A stretch of DNA of 64,000 bases from Triglochin maritima (Eukaryota; Streptophyta; Magnoliopsida; Alismatales; Juncaginaceae): NCBI GenBank assembly GCA_963682175.1, contig OY821787.1, forward strand, positions 12,192,501-12,256,500, read 5' to 3'. Position 1 is the first letter of the stretch. Each line of letters begins with the position of its first letter. The notes beneath the pieces are model-generated. The model worked only from the letters and a program-made list of their open reading frames with translations, was not told the DNA's origin and made no database searches. Shown here one piece after another: positions 21,151 through 32,753 of this stretch. The position numbers were made by a program, and so were the translations under genes.

Positions 21151-22696
21151 TGATTGATCTCGTTTTATATTTCTACCGCAAGTGCACGGCCGCGTTGAAG
21201 CGGTGGCAAATACGGGTCGTCCACTGGGAGGTGTGTCGACACTTGGTTTATTCGAAGGCAAGGGGTAAAAAGAAGGGAGAAAGATGTATTACACTAATCT
21301 AAACTACAAAGCTGAAATGAAATGCAAAAGGAAATGAAGATAAGCAATAAACTAAGCCCCAAAGGGGGTAGAGAAATAATGTGAACATAAAGAAGTGTGT
21401 GTGTGTGTTCATTAAGCTCCTCACAACATGTAGTACATGAAATCATAAAACTACATCCAACTTTGCCTCTACATGAATTAAGATAAGACTACATCATTAA
21501 AACATACAAGACAATAATTGGAATGAAGCTACATGAACTCAAGTATAAAGACTAGACCCTACTATGCCTCCACATGAATTAAGATGACTACATCATTAAA
21601 ACATACAAGACATTAGCTAAGGAAAAGGCAACAAGAGTACATACACTACAAATTGTGTTTCCAACATTTACTTCATCCATATCCTAACCTTATCATTCCC
21701 CATAAAATAGGTCCACTAATCAAAGCATAAGCTAAGCTTCATTCAAGAGCATTAGCATATCAAAGATAAGAGTGGAGACCCATTAGATGGTTATGGAAAT
21801 CATATAAAGCTCAATGGATAAAAATAACACACACTTAATACACTACATAATTATATCACATATTTCTCCACCCCCCAAATGGGGATGGAACTACTCACTA
21901 CTCATTACACTACTGATTAGACTAAGTAAAGAAAACATTTAACTAAGATACTAAACAAGAAATTAAACAAAGTAAAGCAACCCACACAAAACAAACAACA
22001 TAACAAAACAAGATTAAAAGAAACAAATAAACTTTTATTAACAATGACTCACATTGAAGGTAGCATCCTTCTCCACCTTGAGTTATTGCTTCAAGGCTCA
22101 CTCCTTAGTAGAGAGAATGCCACCAAACAATGGGTAATTACAATGGAAGGTGAAGAGTTCTATTTATAAGCATGGAAAAAGCTAATCCGGGACAATCCCC
22201 CGATGTGGGACTAAACCAATACCACAAATACACTAAGAATACACTAATACACGTGCTACAGAAAATTGGACGGATCCTGGGCTAAATGGACCGCCAATTA
22301 GCGGTTCCAGACCGCCAATTGGCGGTCTATAAAGTTTAGATCCGTCTGGTTTTCTTTGTGGGCTTTTCTTGAAGTGTTTCTTGGTCTTAGATGCATCTGG
22401 TTGGTTTATTGGAGCTCCGACCCGAATCGAATTGACAAAATACTCCTCATGATGGTGTGGAGTTTCCTGTTTTGCTCTTAGGTCCTTCTGTCTTACGATC
22501 AGGTCCTTCCCCCTTGCATCTTGGTCCCCAGGTCTCACAATTAGGTCCTTTTTTCCTGCTTTTGGGTCCTTTCATGGCTCTTCTCTTCAAACCTACTTAT
22601 TTCTGAAAACTAAACATAAAACTCGTCACATAGCATTGCTTAGGTGTAAGATAATGGATATAAGGTACAAATATAAGCATGAAATGATGTCAATCA
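21151..22696 (-). repeat. Element E 3' LTR (1546 bp)
   Basis: Direct copy of 25004-26549. On the coding strand U3 holds GGACC-type repeats (22430-22570) and a perfect 20-bp palindrome AGACCGCCAATTGGCGGTCT (22309-22328), with a weaker copy beside it. A CGGGGGATTGTCCCGG hairpin and the TATA box (CTATTTATAA on the plus strand near 22160) follow. Confidence 0.96.
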
Positions 22697-24000
22697 AATA
22701 CCCCCACACCTAAGTTTTTGCTAGTCTCGAGCAAAACAAAGAAAGGAAAAAGCATACGAAAAACAAGAAATCCTAACTCACTTTCGTAGGAATCACGGTT
22801 GCACTTAGCACGTGCAACAAGCCGTTAAACCTCCTTGTTGCCAAGGAGGAGGAGTGGTGTCTCCTGAGGGTTTTCAGCGGATATACCCACAAAATCCGAA
22901 CAAGATGCATTAATCAATCTAGCTACACGACTCGTTGGACTTATTTTGTCGATCATGGAATGCGGTAATAGTACGGGTCGACTCTATATATGTAATCAGT
23001 CCACACACCTAACCTAATGAGTTATTCGTGAGAGTTAACTAAGGAATTAAGTGAAAGACATGGGCAACCTTAACTTCTGAATGTGAAACAAAGTGTAAAG
23101 TCCATTTTGGTTCTTATTTGACTCTTCTTTTCTTTTTTTTTCTTTTTCTTTTCTTTTTTTTCTCTTTTTTTTTTCTTTGGAACGGTTGGTGTTTGATTCT
23201 CCCAGGGTCAGGTTTCGTGCATCATTGCCTATGAGGACTTACACTATCACGTACACCTTCCCCCAAATCTCCACATAGGGCGATCCCTACCACCCGTGTA
23301 ACGGGAGTTCGGTCGGTGCATCCCAAGTCAGATGACTCGAAAGCACCAGGCACAAAGTCCCCTCAGACCTACTTTCCCGAGTGATAGGAGCCGTGCGAGA
23401 AGAGAGAACACCACTTATTTATTCATTTATCTACATGGGAACCAAAACCCCTACACTTAAGTTTCACAAAAAGATATTAAGGGCCCTTGACTACAACAAA
23501 CTTCCTAAATTAACAAACACGAATTATTTGACTCACTAGGTTCAGGGTGGACTTCTTTAAATGTTTGAGTACTGAAACCCACTGATTACTCACCCCCAAG
23601 GGAAAACTGGGGTGCATCCTAACGACTCGATAAATCCTAAAGCCACGTACTAGATATCCTAATGCATCAAGTTCAAGACAATTTTGGGAACTTTCTTTTT
23701 ACTTTGCCTCTCAACGGTTTTGCACATGCTAAACACACGCAAAACCCACAAAACATTTTCTTTCGAAAACACATGAAGATTTTGAAAGAAATGTGAAAAT
23801 TTTGAAGCACTAGGCAAGCAAAAGAAGACAAGTCACCCAAGGATCATGGCAAGCAGATATATCGATATTAAGTGCAGCACACTATCATGACCCTAACAAT
23901 GCAAACAAAAGAAAACAAAATCAAAGGAAAAAGACTCAACTATGTACACACGTAAAACACCCCCCCACACCTACTTCATGCATTGTCCTCAATGAATGCA
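22697..24000 (-). other. Element E 3' non-coding domain
   Basis: About 1.3 kb, read on the minus strand, lie between the internal GAGGACAATGCATGAAGTAGG block (near 23975-23995) and the terminal polypurine tract AGGTGTGGGGGTATT. The domain is closely matched in B (28228-29500) and Q (61598-62880). It includes hairpin-forming segments such as CCCGTTACACGGG (near 23295) and TTGCACGTGCTAAGTGCAA (near 22800-22820). No convincing protein is encoded. Confidence 0.8.
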
Positions 24001-24337
24001 AGCAAGATACTACATGGATTGATGCATAAAAAGGAGAGATCTCACCAACATGAAGTACAAAGGGAAGTGCAAGGTCATGTTGATGGACATAACCCGAATT
24101 CCCTCAAAACCTGTGAGATGCTAAAGAAGGGATACAAATACGTGAAAGAAATGGAGCCCAAATACACAAGGGTTGGGGCTCACAACAATCGATGCTCACT
24201 GAAGGAGTCTTTTATTGTACTTCTTTTTTTCTTTTTATTTTTGTTCTTTTTTTTCATTTTTTTTATATAACTATGTACAAACATAAGTTCCCATCTTCAT
24301 TTGTCAAAAGACATCAAATGGGAACCGCAAGAGTGGG
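24001..24337 (-). other. Element E spacer between ORF X and the 3' domain
   Basis: Non-coding, with a T-rich tract at 24220-24270 on the plus strand. It matches 27910-28228 of element B and 62880-63182 of element Q. Confidence 0.6.
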
Positions 24338-25003
24338 TCAATGCACTTGGAAAGGGAACATGACACCACGCGGGGCCAGAATACGCATGCGTGGGCCCCC
24401 TTCACAAAGAGCACCAGATGAAATGAGAGGTTCATGAATTGGACGCAAAGGCGTCTCATTCAAAGGATCAAACTGAAAGAGCTTGAACCTCTCGAGAGTT
24501 TGGGAAATAAGGGGCAACGGAAGAAGAATCTCTCCCATTGCGGAACTGAAGTTATGATCATCAATCCAAACTCTCCAACCAACAGGCTGGTGGGTCGGAA
24601 CGAGGTCAAGCACCTCGTTATGCATGTCCAACTCACCAGGAGAACAGGAAATGGGTCTCATACCCAAGGTATCCTCCAAGGAACTCCTAATACCCTCATG
24701 AGCAATGTAGTTGTTTGATGTTCCATCATTTCCAAGATGATCAGGAACAATAGTGAGAGGCAAACTCTCATCAGGTTGTTTGAAGTTGAGGGTACTAGGG
24801 AGCTCTTGCTCCACCAGAGGTGGGTCCTTAAGAGGATCAAAATGAAGATCATGTGGCTCAAGGGCCACGGGACAAAAAGATAAGGCACAATCCTGTGCCG
24901 ACTCATAATAGAACTGGTCCAAGTTATTCTCAATTTGAATCGAATCCTCCACTAAGTGATCGTGAATTGAAACCCCAAGTCCCCGGCAACGGCGCCAAAA
25001 ACT
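24338..25003 (-). pseudogene. Element E ORF X remnant fused to the primer site
   Basis: The frame is open from the LTR through the primer site to the stop at 24338. It reads DSIQIENNLDQFYYES, LPLTIVPDHLGN, PVGWRVWIDDHNF and ends VMFPFQVH. There is no ATG near its start; the first in-frame one is roughly at MRPISCS. It therefore may not be translated. The same domain occurs in B (20464-20850 and 27708-27909) and in Q (63183-63698). I recognise no family outside these elements. Confidence 0.7.
24981..24997 (-). other. Primer-binding site, tRNA-Asp (element E)
   Basis: The minus strand reads TGGCGCCGTTGCCGGGG, a perfect match to the tRNA-Asp 3' end, six bases inside the 5' LTR. Confidence 0.94.
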
Positions 25004-26549
25004 TGATTGATCTCGTTTTATATTTCTACCGCAAGTGCACGGCCGCGTTGAAGCGGTGGCAAATACGGGTCGTCCACTGGGAGGTGTGTCGACACTTGGT
25101 TTATTCGAAGGCAAGGGGTAAAAAGAAGGGAGAAAGATGTATTACACTAATCTAAACTACAAAGCTGAAATGAAATGCAAAAGGAAATGAAGATAAGCAA
25201 TAAACTAAGCCCCAAAGGGGGTAGAGAAATAATGTGAACATAAAGAAGTGTGTGTGTGTGTTCATTAAGCTCCTCACAACATGTAGTACATGAAATCATA
25301 AAACTACATCCAACTTTGCCTCTACATGAATTAAGATAAGACTACATCATTAAAACATACAAGACAATAATTGGAATGAAGCTACATGAACTCAAGTATA
25401 AAGACTAGACCCTACTATGCCTCCACATGAATTAAGATGACTACATCATTAAAACATACAAGACATTAGCTAAGGAAAAGGCAACAAGAGTACATACACT
25501 ACAAATTGTGTTTCCAACATTTACTTCATCCATATCCTAACCTTATCATTCCCCATAAAATAGGTCCACTAATCAAAGCATAAGCTAAGCTTCATTCAAG
25601 AGCATTAGCATATCAAAGATAAGAGTGGAGACCCATTAGATGGTTATGGAAATCATATAAAGCTCAATGGATAAAAATAACACACACTTAATACACTACA
25701 TAATTATATCACATATTTCTCCACCCCCCAAATGGGGATGGAACTACTCACTACTCATTACACTACTGATTAGACTAAGTAAAGAAAACATTTAACTAAG
25801 ATACTAAACAAGAAATTAAACAAAGTAAAGCAACCCACACAAAACAAACAACATAACAAAACAAGATTAAAAGAAACAAATAAACTTTTATTAACAATGA
25901 CTCACATTGAAGGTAGCATCCTTCTCCACCTTGAGTTATTGCTTCAAGGCTCACTCCTTAGTAGAGAGAATGCCACCAAACAATGGGTAATTACAATGGA
26001 AGGTGAAGAGTTCTATTTATAAGCATGGAAAAAGCTAATCCGGGACAATCCCCCGATGTGGGACTAAACCAATACCACAAATACACTAAGAATACACTAA
26101 TACACGTGCTACAGAAAATTGGACGGATCCTGGGCTAAATGGACCGCCAATTAGCGGTTCCAGACCGCCAATTGGCGGTCTATAAAGTTTAGATCCGTCT
26201 GGTTTTCTTTGTGGGTTTTTCTTGAAGTGTTTCTTGGTCTTAGATGCATCTGGTTGGTTTATTGGAGCTCCGACCCGAATCGAATTGACAAAATACTCCT
26301 CATGATGGTGTGGAGTTTCCTGTTTTGCTCTTAGGTCCTTCTGTCTTACGATCAGGTCCTTCCCCCTTGCATCTTGGTCCCCAGGTCTCACAATTAGGTC
26401 CTTTTTTCCTGCTTTTGGGTCCTTTCATGGCTCTTCTCTTCAAACCTACTTATTTCTGAAAACTAAACATAAAACTCGTCACATAGCATTGCTTAGGTGT
26501 AAGATAATGGATATAAGGTACAAATATAAGCATGAAATGATGTCAATCA
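25004..26549 (-). repeat. Element E 5' LTR (1546 bp)
   Basis: Near-identical to 21151-22696, with the same palindrome at 26162-26181 and a TATA box near 26013. The TSD TTCTT follows at 26550-26554. Confidence 0.96.
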
Positions 26550-26554
26550 TTCTT

Positions 26555-27702
26555 GCTTCTTTACAAACAAAATCTTGAGTGGAACAACACTCTCTAAACT
26601 TGAGCACACTTGAGTGAGATTGAATTTATGACTAAAGTGTGGTAGGTTTGAGGCTTGGAGTGTTTGGATCTTCTCTCTAATGTATGAGGAAAATATGTGT
26701 AGGAGAGTTGTATTAAAATGTGTTTTACAACTCTATTTATAAGCATTAGACAGAATATAGCCGTTGGGGTTAATTGGGTATAAGTTGGTGTAAGATACAC
26801 AAAATAGAAACTCGTAGGACCCAATTCTGAGTTAATTCAGTCGACCGGATCGGGCTGAACGATCGACCGTTAGGCAGTTTTGAACTCGGTTTGGTAGACC
26901 GGTTAAGGAACGGTTGACTGCCCAACGCTAAGACTTAGGTACACTTAAGTGATCGGTCGAACACTGAATAGGGTTCGGTCGACCGATTCACACCAGACAC
27001 TTTGGGGTTGACAAACAAAGTTCTATTCGGTCGACCGAACCATGATCTAACGGTCGACTGAATTCCAGCAGGCGATTCGGGTTTGTCAAGAGAGATATTC
27101 GGTCGACCGAACAAGGTCCTCGGTCGACCGATACATGAAATGTATTTGGTGTATTTGTGCTTAATACGAATACGACCGTTGGGTATATACGATAAAACAA
27201 ATGGTCGGAAAATACTTGGGACCTCTTCGACTGAAAAGATCTGAACGATCGACCGAACTTAGGTGTTTAAACACTAACATATTAATTGATCACTCGGTCG
27301 ACCGAACGGTCTGTTTTGGTCGACCGAATGTGGGCAGACAGTTTGGATTCAGGTTTAGTGTTTTCCGATCTAAGTTTGGGTGATCTATTGAAGTCCAAAT
27401 TATGTGAAATTTCTTGTGTGACTTCTATAGGGAACATAATGTGTGTTTGAGTAGTTTTTATCTCAAGTATGCTCAATTACACAAAGTTCCTAAGACTCAA
27501 AGAAATACAAAATACATGTCTTCAAATGAGCTTGATTACATGTCTTGACTTGATTTCCTTTCTTCCTTGAGTCTTGATCACCTGTAGAGGTTAGCACAAA
27601 GCAATATATATGCAATGCAACATGTGTGCTGCTCTACATGATCACACTTTAAGATTAGGTTGATTAAATCATCAAAACATAGATTAAGGCAAAAAAGCCA
27701 AC
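26555..27702 (-). repeat. Solo LTR D (copia type), right piece
   Basis: Continuation of 20856-21150, ending GCCAACA followed by GGATT (27703-27707). It has at least nine CGGTCGACCG-type palindromes between 26845 and 27325. CTATTTATAA near 26732 is the minus-strand TATA box. Confidence 0.9.
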
Positions 27703-27707
27703 AGGAT

Positions 27708-27909
27708 TGACGATCATAACTTGAGCACCGCAACTAGAAACTCTTCTTCCGTTGCCCCATATTTCCCAAACTCTTGAGAGGTTCAAGATCTTTCAGTTTG
27801 ATACTTTGAATGAGACACATTTGCGTCCAATTCATGAACCTCTCCTTTCATGTTGTGCTCTTTGTGAGGGTGCCCCGCGTGGTGTCATGATCCGTTTCCA
27901 AGTGCATTG
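27708..27909 (+). pseudogene. Element B ORF X, second part
   Basis: It resumes the frame cut at 20855 and aligns with the C-terminal third of ORF X in E (LPLPLISQTLERF region, GALCEG, RGVM). Base changes disturb the frame compared with E. The coding part ends near 27909. Confidence 0.75.
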
Positions 27910-29500
27910 ACCCTTGAGGTTCCCATTTGATGTCTTTTGACAAATGAAGATGAGAACTTATTTTTGTACATAGTTATATTAAAAAAAAGAAAAAAAGTAC
28001 AATAAAAGACTCCATGAGCGAGCATTGATTGTTGTGGGCCCCAACCCTTGTGTATTTGGGCCATATTTTTTTCACTTATTTGTATTCCTTCTTTAGCATC
28101 TCACAGGTTTTGAGGGAATTCAAGTTTGTGTCCATCAACATAACCATGAACTTCCTTTTGTACTTCACGTTGGTTACATCTTTTCTTTTTCATGCATAAA
28201 TCCATGTAGTTTCATGCTCACATTCATTGAGGACAATGCATGAAGTAGGTGTGGGGGTGTTTTACGGTGTACATAGTCGAGTCTTTTTCCTTTGATTTTG
28301 TTTTCTTTTGTGTGCATTGCTAGGGTCATGTTAGTGTGCTGCATTTAATATCGATATATCTGCTTGCCATGATCCGTGGGTGACTTGTCTTCTTTTGCTT
28401 GCATAGTGCTTTTCAATTTTCACATTTCATTCAAAATCTTCATGTGTTTGCGAAAGAAAATGTTTTGTGGGTTTTGTATGTGTTTAGCATGTGCAAAACC
28501 GTTAAGAGGCAAAGTAAAAAGAAAGCTCCCAAAATTGTCTTGAACTTGATGCATTAGGATATCTAGTACAGTGGCTTTAGGACTTATCTAGTCGTTAGGA
28601 TGCACCCCGGTCTTCCCTCGGGGGGCGAGTAATCATAGGGTTTTAGTACTCAAACAATTAAAGAAGTCCACCCTGAACCCAGTGAGTCAATAATTCGTGT
28701 CTGTTAATATAAGGAAGTTTGTTGTAGTCAAGGAGCCTTTAAATCTTGTTGTGAGACATTAAGTGTAGGAGTTTTGGTTCATGTGTAGATAAGAAATATG
28801 TGAGTAGGTATTCTCTCTTCTTGCACACCTCCGATCACTCGGGAAATTAGGTCTGAGGAGACTTTGTGCCCGGTGCTTTCGAGTCATCTGACTTTGGATG
28901 CACCGACCAAACTCCCGTTACACGGGTGGTAGGGATTGCCCTATGTGGAGATTTGGGGAAGGTGTACATGATAGTGTAAGTCCTCATAGGCAATGATGCA
29001 CGAAACCTGACCGTGGGAGAATGAAACTCCAACTAGTAAGAAAAAGAAAAGAAAAAAGGTAAACAAAAGGGATTGCAAAGAAAAACCTTAATGGACTTTA
29101 CACTTTGTATCACTTGAGGAGGTTACGGTTGTCCATGTCTTTTACTTAAGTCCTTAATTAACTTGCATAAATAATTCATTAGGCTAGGTGTGTGGACTAG
29201 ATACATATATAAAGTCGGCCCGTAGGATTACGGCGTCCAATGATCAACAAAATATGTCCAACGAGTCTAGTGTCTAGATTGAATAATGCATCTATGTTCG
29301 GATTTTGTGGGTATATCCGCTTAAAACCCTCAGGAGACAACACTCCTCCTCCTTGGTGATAAGGAGGTTTAACGGCTTGTTGCACGTGCTAAGTGTAACC
29401 GTGATTCCTACGAAAGTGAGTTAGGATTTCCCTATTTTTCGTATGCTTTTTTCTTTCTTTGTTTTGCTCAGGACTAGCAAAAGTTAGGTGTGGGGGTATT
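27910..29500 (+). other. Element B 3' non-coding domain and polypurine tract
   Basis: It opens with a spacer, then CATTGAGGACAATGCATGAAG and AGGTGTGGGGGTG (about 28228-28262), an internal polypurine-like block. A conserved domain follows, with CCCGTTACACGGG (28914-28926) and TTGCACGTGCTAAGTGTAA (29380-29398). GTGATTCCTACGAAAGTGAG comes next, and the terminal tract is AGGTGTGGGGGTATT (29486-29500). No gene seen. Confidence 0.8.
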
Positions 29501-30925
29501 TGATTGACATCATATAATGCATATATTTATGTCTTATATCCATTATCTTGAACCTAAACAATGCTACGTAACGAGTTTTATCTTTGAGTTTCAGGAATAA
29601 ACATGATTAAGGAGAAGATGCATAAAAGGACCTAAAAGCAAGAAAAAGCACTAAGTTGCAAGACTTATTGACTAAGATGCACAAAAGAGGGACCATAATG
29701 TAAAACCAAAGGGTCATTGAGCAAATAAAGGAACTCCACACCATCATGAGAAGTATTTTGGCAATTCGATTTGGGCCTGAGCTCCAACAACCGACTTGAA
29801 TGCATCAAACATGAAGAAAACATGCCAGACAACCACACTCCAAAACCAGGCCGGATCGAACAATATAGACCGCCAATTGGTGGTCCAAGACCACTGATTG
29901 GCGGTCTGTTTTGGTCCAGATCTGATAAAACTTTGTTGATCATGTATTAGGGTGTATTTAGTTCATTTATAGTATGCGTTTAGTCCCATATCGGGGGATT
30001 GTCCCCGATTACCTTTTTCTAGCACTATAAATAGAACTCTTTCTTCTCCTTTGTATTCACCCATTGCTTGGTGGCATTCTCTCTACTTGGAGTAAAAGCC
30101 TTGAAGCAAAAACTCAAGGTGGAGAAGAATGCCACTTGTAATGTGAGTCATGTAAATAAAATATTTTTTTAGTTTCTTTTAATATTGTCTTTTAATTCTT
30201 GCATGCTTCTTTAGTTTAATCTCCTTTCATTTAACTTCTTTAATATTTCTTGTTTGCTTAGTTTAATTGTCTTTCATTAGAATGTTTCATTTTGTTAATG
30301 TAGGTTGTAGTGTAATGATTAGTGAGTAGTTCCATCCCCATTTGGGGGTGGAGAAATATGTGATGTGATTATGCGATGTATTAGGTGTGTGTTATCTTAA
30401 TCCTTTGAACATTATATGATTTCCATAACCATCTATTGAGATTTCACTCTTGTTTTTGATATGCTAATGCTCTTGAATGAAGCTTATCATATGCTTAGAC
30501 TAGTAGACCTATTTTACTGGGAATGATGAGGTGAGGATATGGATGGAATTAATAATTAAACATGACTTGTAGTTGCATGTACTCTTGTTGCCCTTACCTT
30601 GGTTGATGTCTTGTATGTTTTAATGATATTGTGTTATCTTATTTCATGTGAAGGCATAGTGGGGTTTGGTCTTTATACATGAGTTCATTTAGCTTCATTC
30701 CAATTAATTATCTTGTATGTTTTAATGATATTGTGTTATCTTATTTCATGTGGAGGCAAAGTTGGATTTAGTTTTATGATTTTCATGCACTACATGTTGT
30801 GATGAGCAAAATTGAACACACACACATATCTTTGTATTCACATTATTTTTCTACCCCGTATGAGGTTTAGTTTTATTGCTGAATTTTCCATTTCCTTTTG
30901 CATTTTAGTGTAGTTTGATCATAAC
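29501..30925 (+). repeat. Element B 3' LTR, truncated
   Basis: It begins TGATTGACATCATATAATGC, and its order matches the E LTR: two palindromes (29867-29886 and 29888-29907), hairpin and TATA box, then the CCATCCCCATTTGGGGGTGG stem near 30333. The last 170 or so bases of the LTR are missing where copia fragment F begins. Confidence 0.88.
29990..30034 (+). promoter_or_regulatory. Element B LTR promoter: 7-bp stem hairpin plus TATA box
   Basis: ATCGGGG-GATTGT-CCCCGAT (29990-30009) is a perfect 7-bp stem. ACTATAAATAG follows at 30024-30034. Related copies upstream of TATA boxes lie in E, Q, O and at 53745-53795. Confidence 0.7.
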
Positions 30926-31271
30926 TCCTTTTTTTGCTAAGCAAAAAGGGAGGCATAGCCTCGAATATATTAACTAACATGTTTTGTACAACCTACAAAA
31001 CTGAAGATGAAGTTTGCGGGCTCGTGCACATTACACAGCCGGCTCCGCTCCACTATACGTCTACCAAAGTATATCTAGCTACACATGAGGCTATGTATTA
31101 CATCAAACAACAACAACGAGCAACATACCTATTAGGGGGTGATGACTTGAAATTAGATTAAAATTGATAGAAAACTATGCACATCCATAGGAGGAGCATT
31201 TATATGCATAGTTTACATCTAGAAGTTTCAAGTATTAAGATATAGGTTGCCATCATAAAAAAAAAGAATAT
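30926..31271 (+). mobile_element. Element F: copia internal 3' end
   Basis: A truncated SIRE-like copia element on the plus strand. The stretch from about 31165 to 31271 matches the 3' internal region of C (TATGCATAGTTTACAT, ATTAAGATATAGGTTGCCATCAT), ending in an A-rich polypurine tract before the LTR. A 75-codon frame, 30934-31161 (MLSKKGGIASNIL...), resembles nothing I recognise. The left edge is a deletion junction with the B LTR. Confidence 0.7.
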
Positions 31272-32753
31272 TGTTGGTTTTTTGGCCTTAATCTATGTTT
31301 TCATGATTTAATCATCATAATCTTAATGATAATCAATGTAGAGTAGCACACATTATGCATGACATATATATTGTATTGTGCTAATTTTTACAAGTGATCA
31401 AGACTCAAGGAAGAAATGATTCAAGTCAAGACATGAAATCAAAGCTCATTTGAAGACATGTAATCTTAATTTATTTTGAGTCTTAGGAACTATGTGTACT
31501 TGAGCATACAAGAGTAAATAACCAATCATATACACACTTGATTCCTTATAGAAGTCACACACAAAATCTCATAACATTTGGACTTCAATAGGTCACCCAA
31601 AATTAAACCGTAAAACACTAAAACCCAAACCTTGACTGTCTGAGCCAAATCGGTAGACCGAACCAGTTCGACTGTTGGATCAATTAATCAGGTAGCCTTT
31701 AGTTTCAAACCGGCCGACCATTGGGTACATTTTGTTCGACCGTTTACATGTGTCTTGTTACTGTCAAACTTGTCATATAATACAAACGGTCGTATTTGTA
31801 TAAACCTAACAAAACTCCAAAATACTTTGGCCACCGATCAACCTTTACCAAGACCCCGGTCGATCGTTCTTCGACATTTTCTTGAACCCCAGAGTTCCTG
31901 ATATTTTGGTCGACCAATCCAACCTTTTTGTTCGACCGAACATAAAACCCTATAGTGCCAGTTAGATTTCGGTCGACTGTTCCACCCTTTAGTTCGACCG
32001 TTAACTTAAGTTATAGCCTAGTTGGTTCTACCGTTCTTATTTTAGTTCGAATGTTTCCACACCTTTATGAAAATGGTCGATCGTTGATCCCGAGTCGGTC
32101 GACCGTTTGTGTCCCAAACTGTGACCTGCACTTTTCTTTTTTGTGTTTCTTACACAAACAACTTCTAATTTAATCCCAATGGCTATAACCCTTTAGGAGC
32201 TTATAAATTGATGTTACCAAGACACATTTTGTCAACTCTCACACTCCAAATTGTCATACACATCTAAGAGAAACTCCCAAGCCTTCAATTCCCCATTCCT
32301 ACACTTTAAGCCTTAATTCCACACCTTTGATCGTAGACAAATCCTACTCAAAGTGTGTTCAAGTTTAGAGAGTTTGTTCCACTCATTTGTTTGTCAAAGA
32401 AGCAAGGATTTTGGTGAAAACCCGAAGTGTTCCCTCTCGGTTTGTTAGATGAAGAAATCAAGTTAGCGATTATTGTTCGTGGAGCTTATGTTGTAAAAGG
32501 TTTAATTTCAGCCCGGAACGAGATTGATAGTGAAGACGTATCTGAGCTCGAAGGATATCTAGCGGAGCTTGAAAGAGAGGAAGTTGGCGGGAGACCGAAC
32601 CTCTATAAAATCTTCCGGTGCCTTTGTGTGTTTTGCATATTTCTATCTTTATTTGCTTGCTTGTTTAAATTCCACTGCACATCTTTGATTAAGTAAGTAG
32701 AGATTGATTAAACTTAAATAGTGATTAGAATTAGGGTCATACACGATCCTACA
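31272..32753 (+). repeat. Element F 3' LTR (copia type, 1482 bp)
   Basis: Runs from TGTTGGTTTTTTGGCC to GATCCTACA, with the same ends and order as the C and D LTRs on their coding strand. Degenerate CGGTCGACCG-type sites recur at 31650-32110. The flanking five bases do not match (AATAT left, TTTAT right), as expected for the 3' LTR of an element that has lost its 5' part. Confidence 0.85.

Larger units (their letters stand above)
21151..26549 (-). mobile_element. Element E: young, minimal Athila-like element
   Basis: This 5399-bp element on the minus strand has ends TGATTGA...TCAATCA and a perfect TTCTT duplication. Both LTRs are 1546 bp, and comparing them by eye I found one difference (C at 22363 against T at the matching base near 26216). 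The internal region is only 2307 bp: the primer site is joined directly to the ORF X coding region, then the 3' non-coding domain. Leader, gag, protease and pol are gone. It is the most recent insertion in the window. Confidence 0.95.
13351..30925 (+). mobile_element. Element B: Athila-like element, host of the nested insertions
   Basis: This is an RT-less Athila-like element on the plus strand. It is assembled from 13351-15202, 20273-20855 and 27703-30925 after removing copia element C and solo LTR D (with E inside). Its parts are the LTR tail, PBS, leader, a zinc-knuckle protein frame, ORF X, the 3' non-coding domain and a 3' LTR truncated near 30925. The two joins are base-precise because the TSDs AAAAC and GGATT match. 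Confidence 0.88.

Noticed and set aside
22233..22538. A 101-codon minus-strand frame in both LTRs of E
   Set aside because: It runs across the U3 repeats and the palindrome upstream of the TATA box; no motif, and lost in Q.
25003..25114. A translated fusion of LTR U5, primer site and ORF X in element E
   Set aside because: The frame is open, but its start is TTG, not ATG, and no ATG occurs until well inside ORF X.
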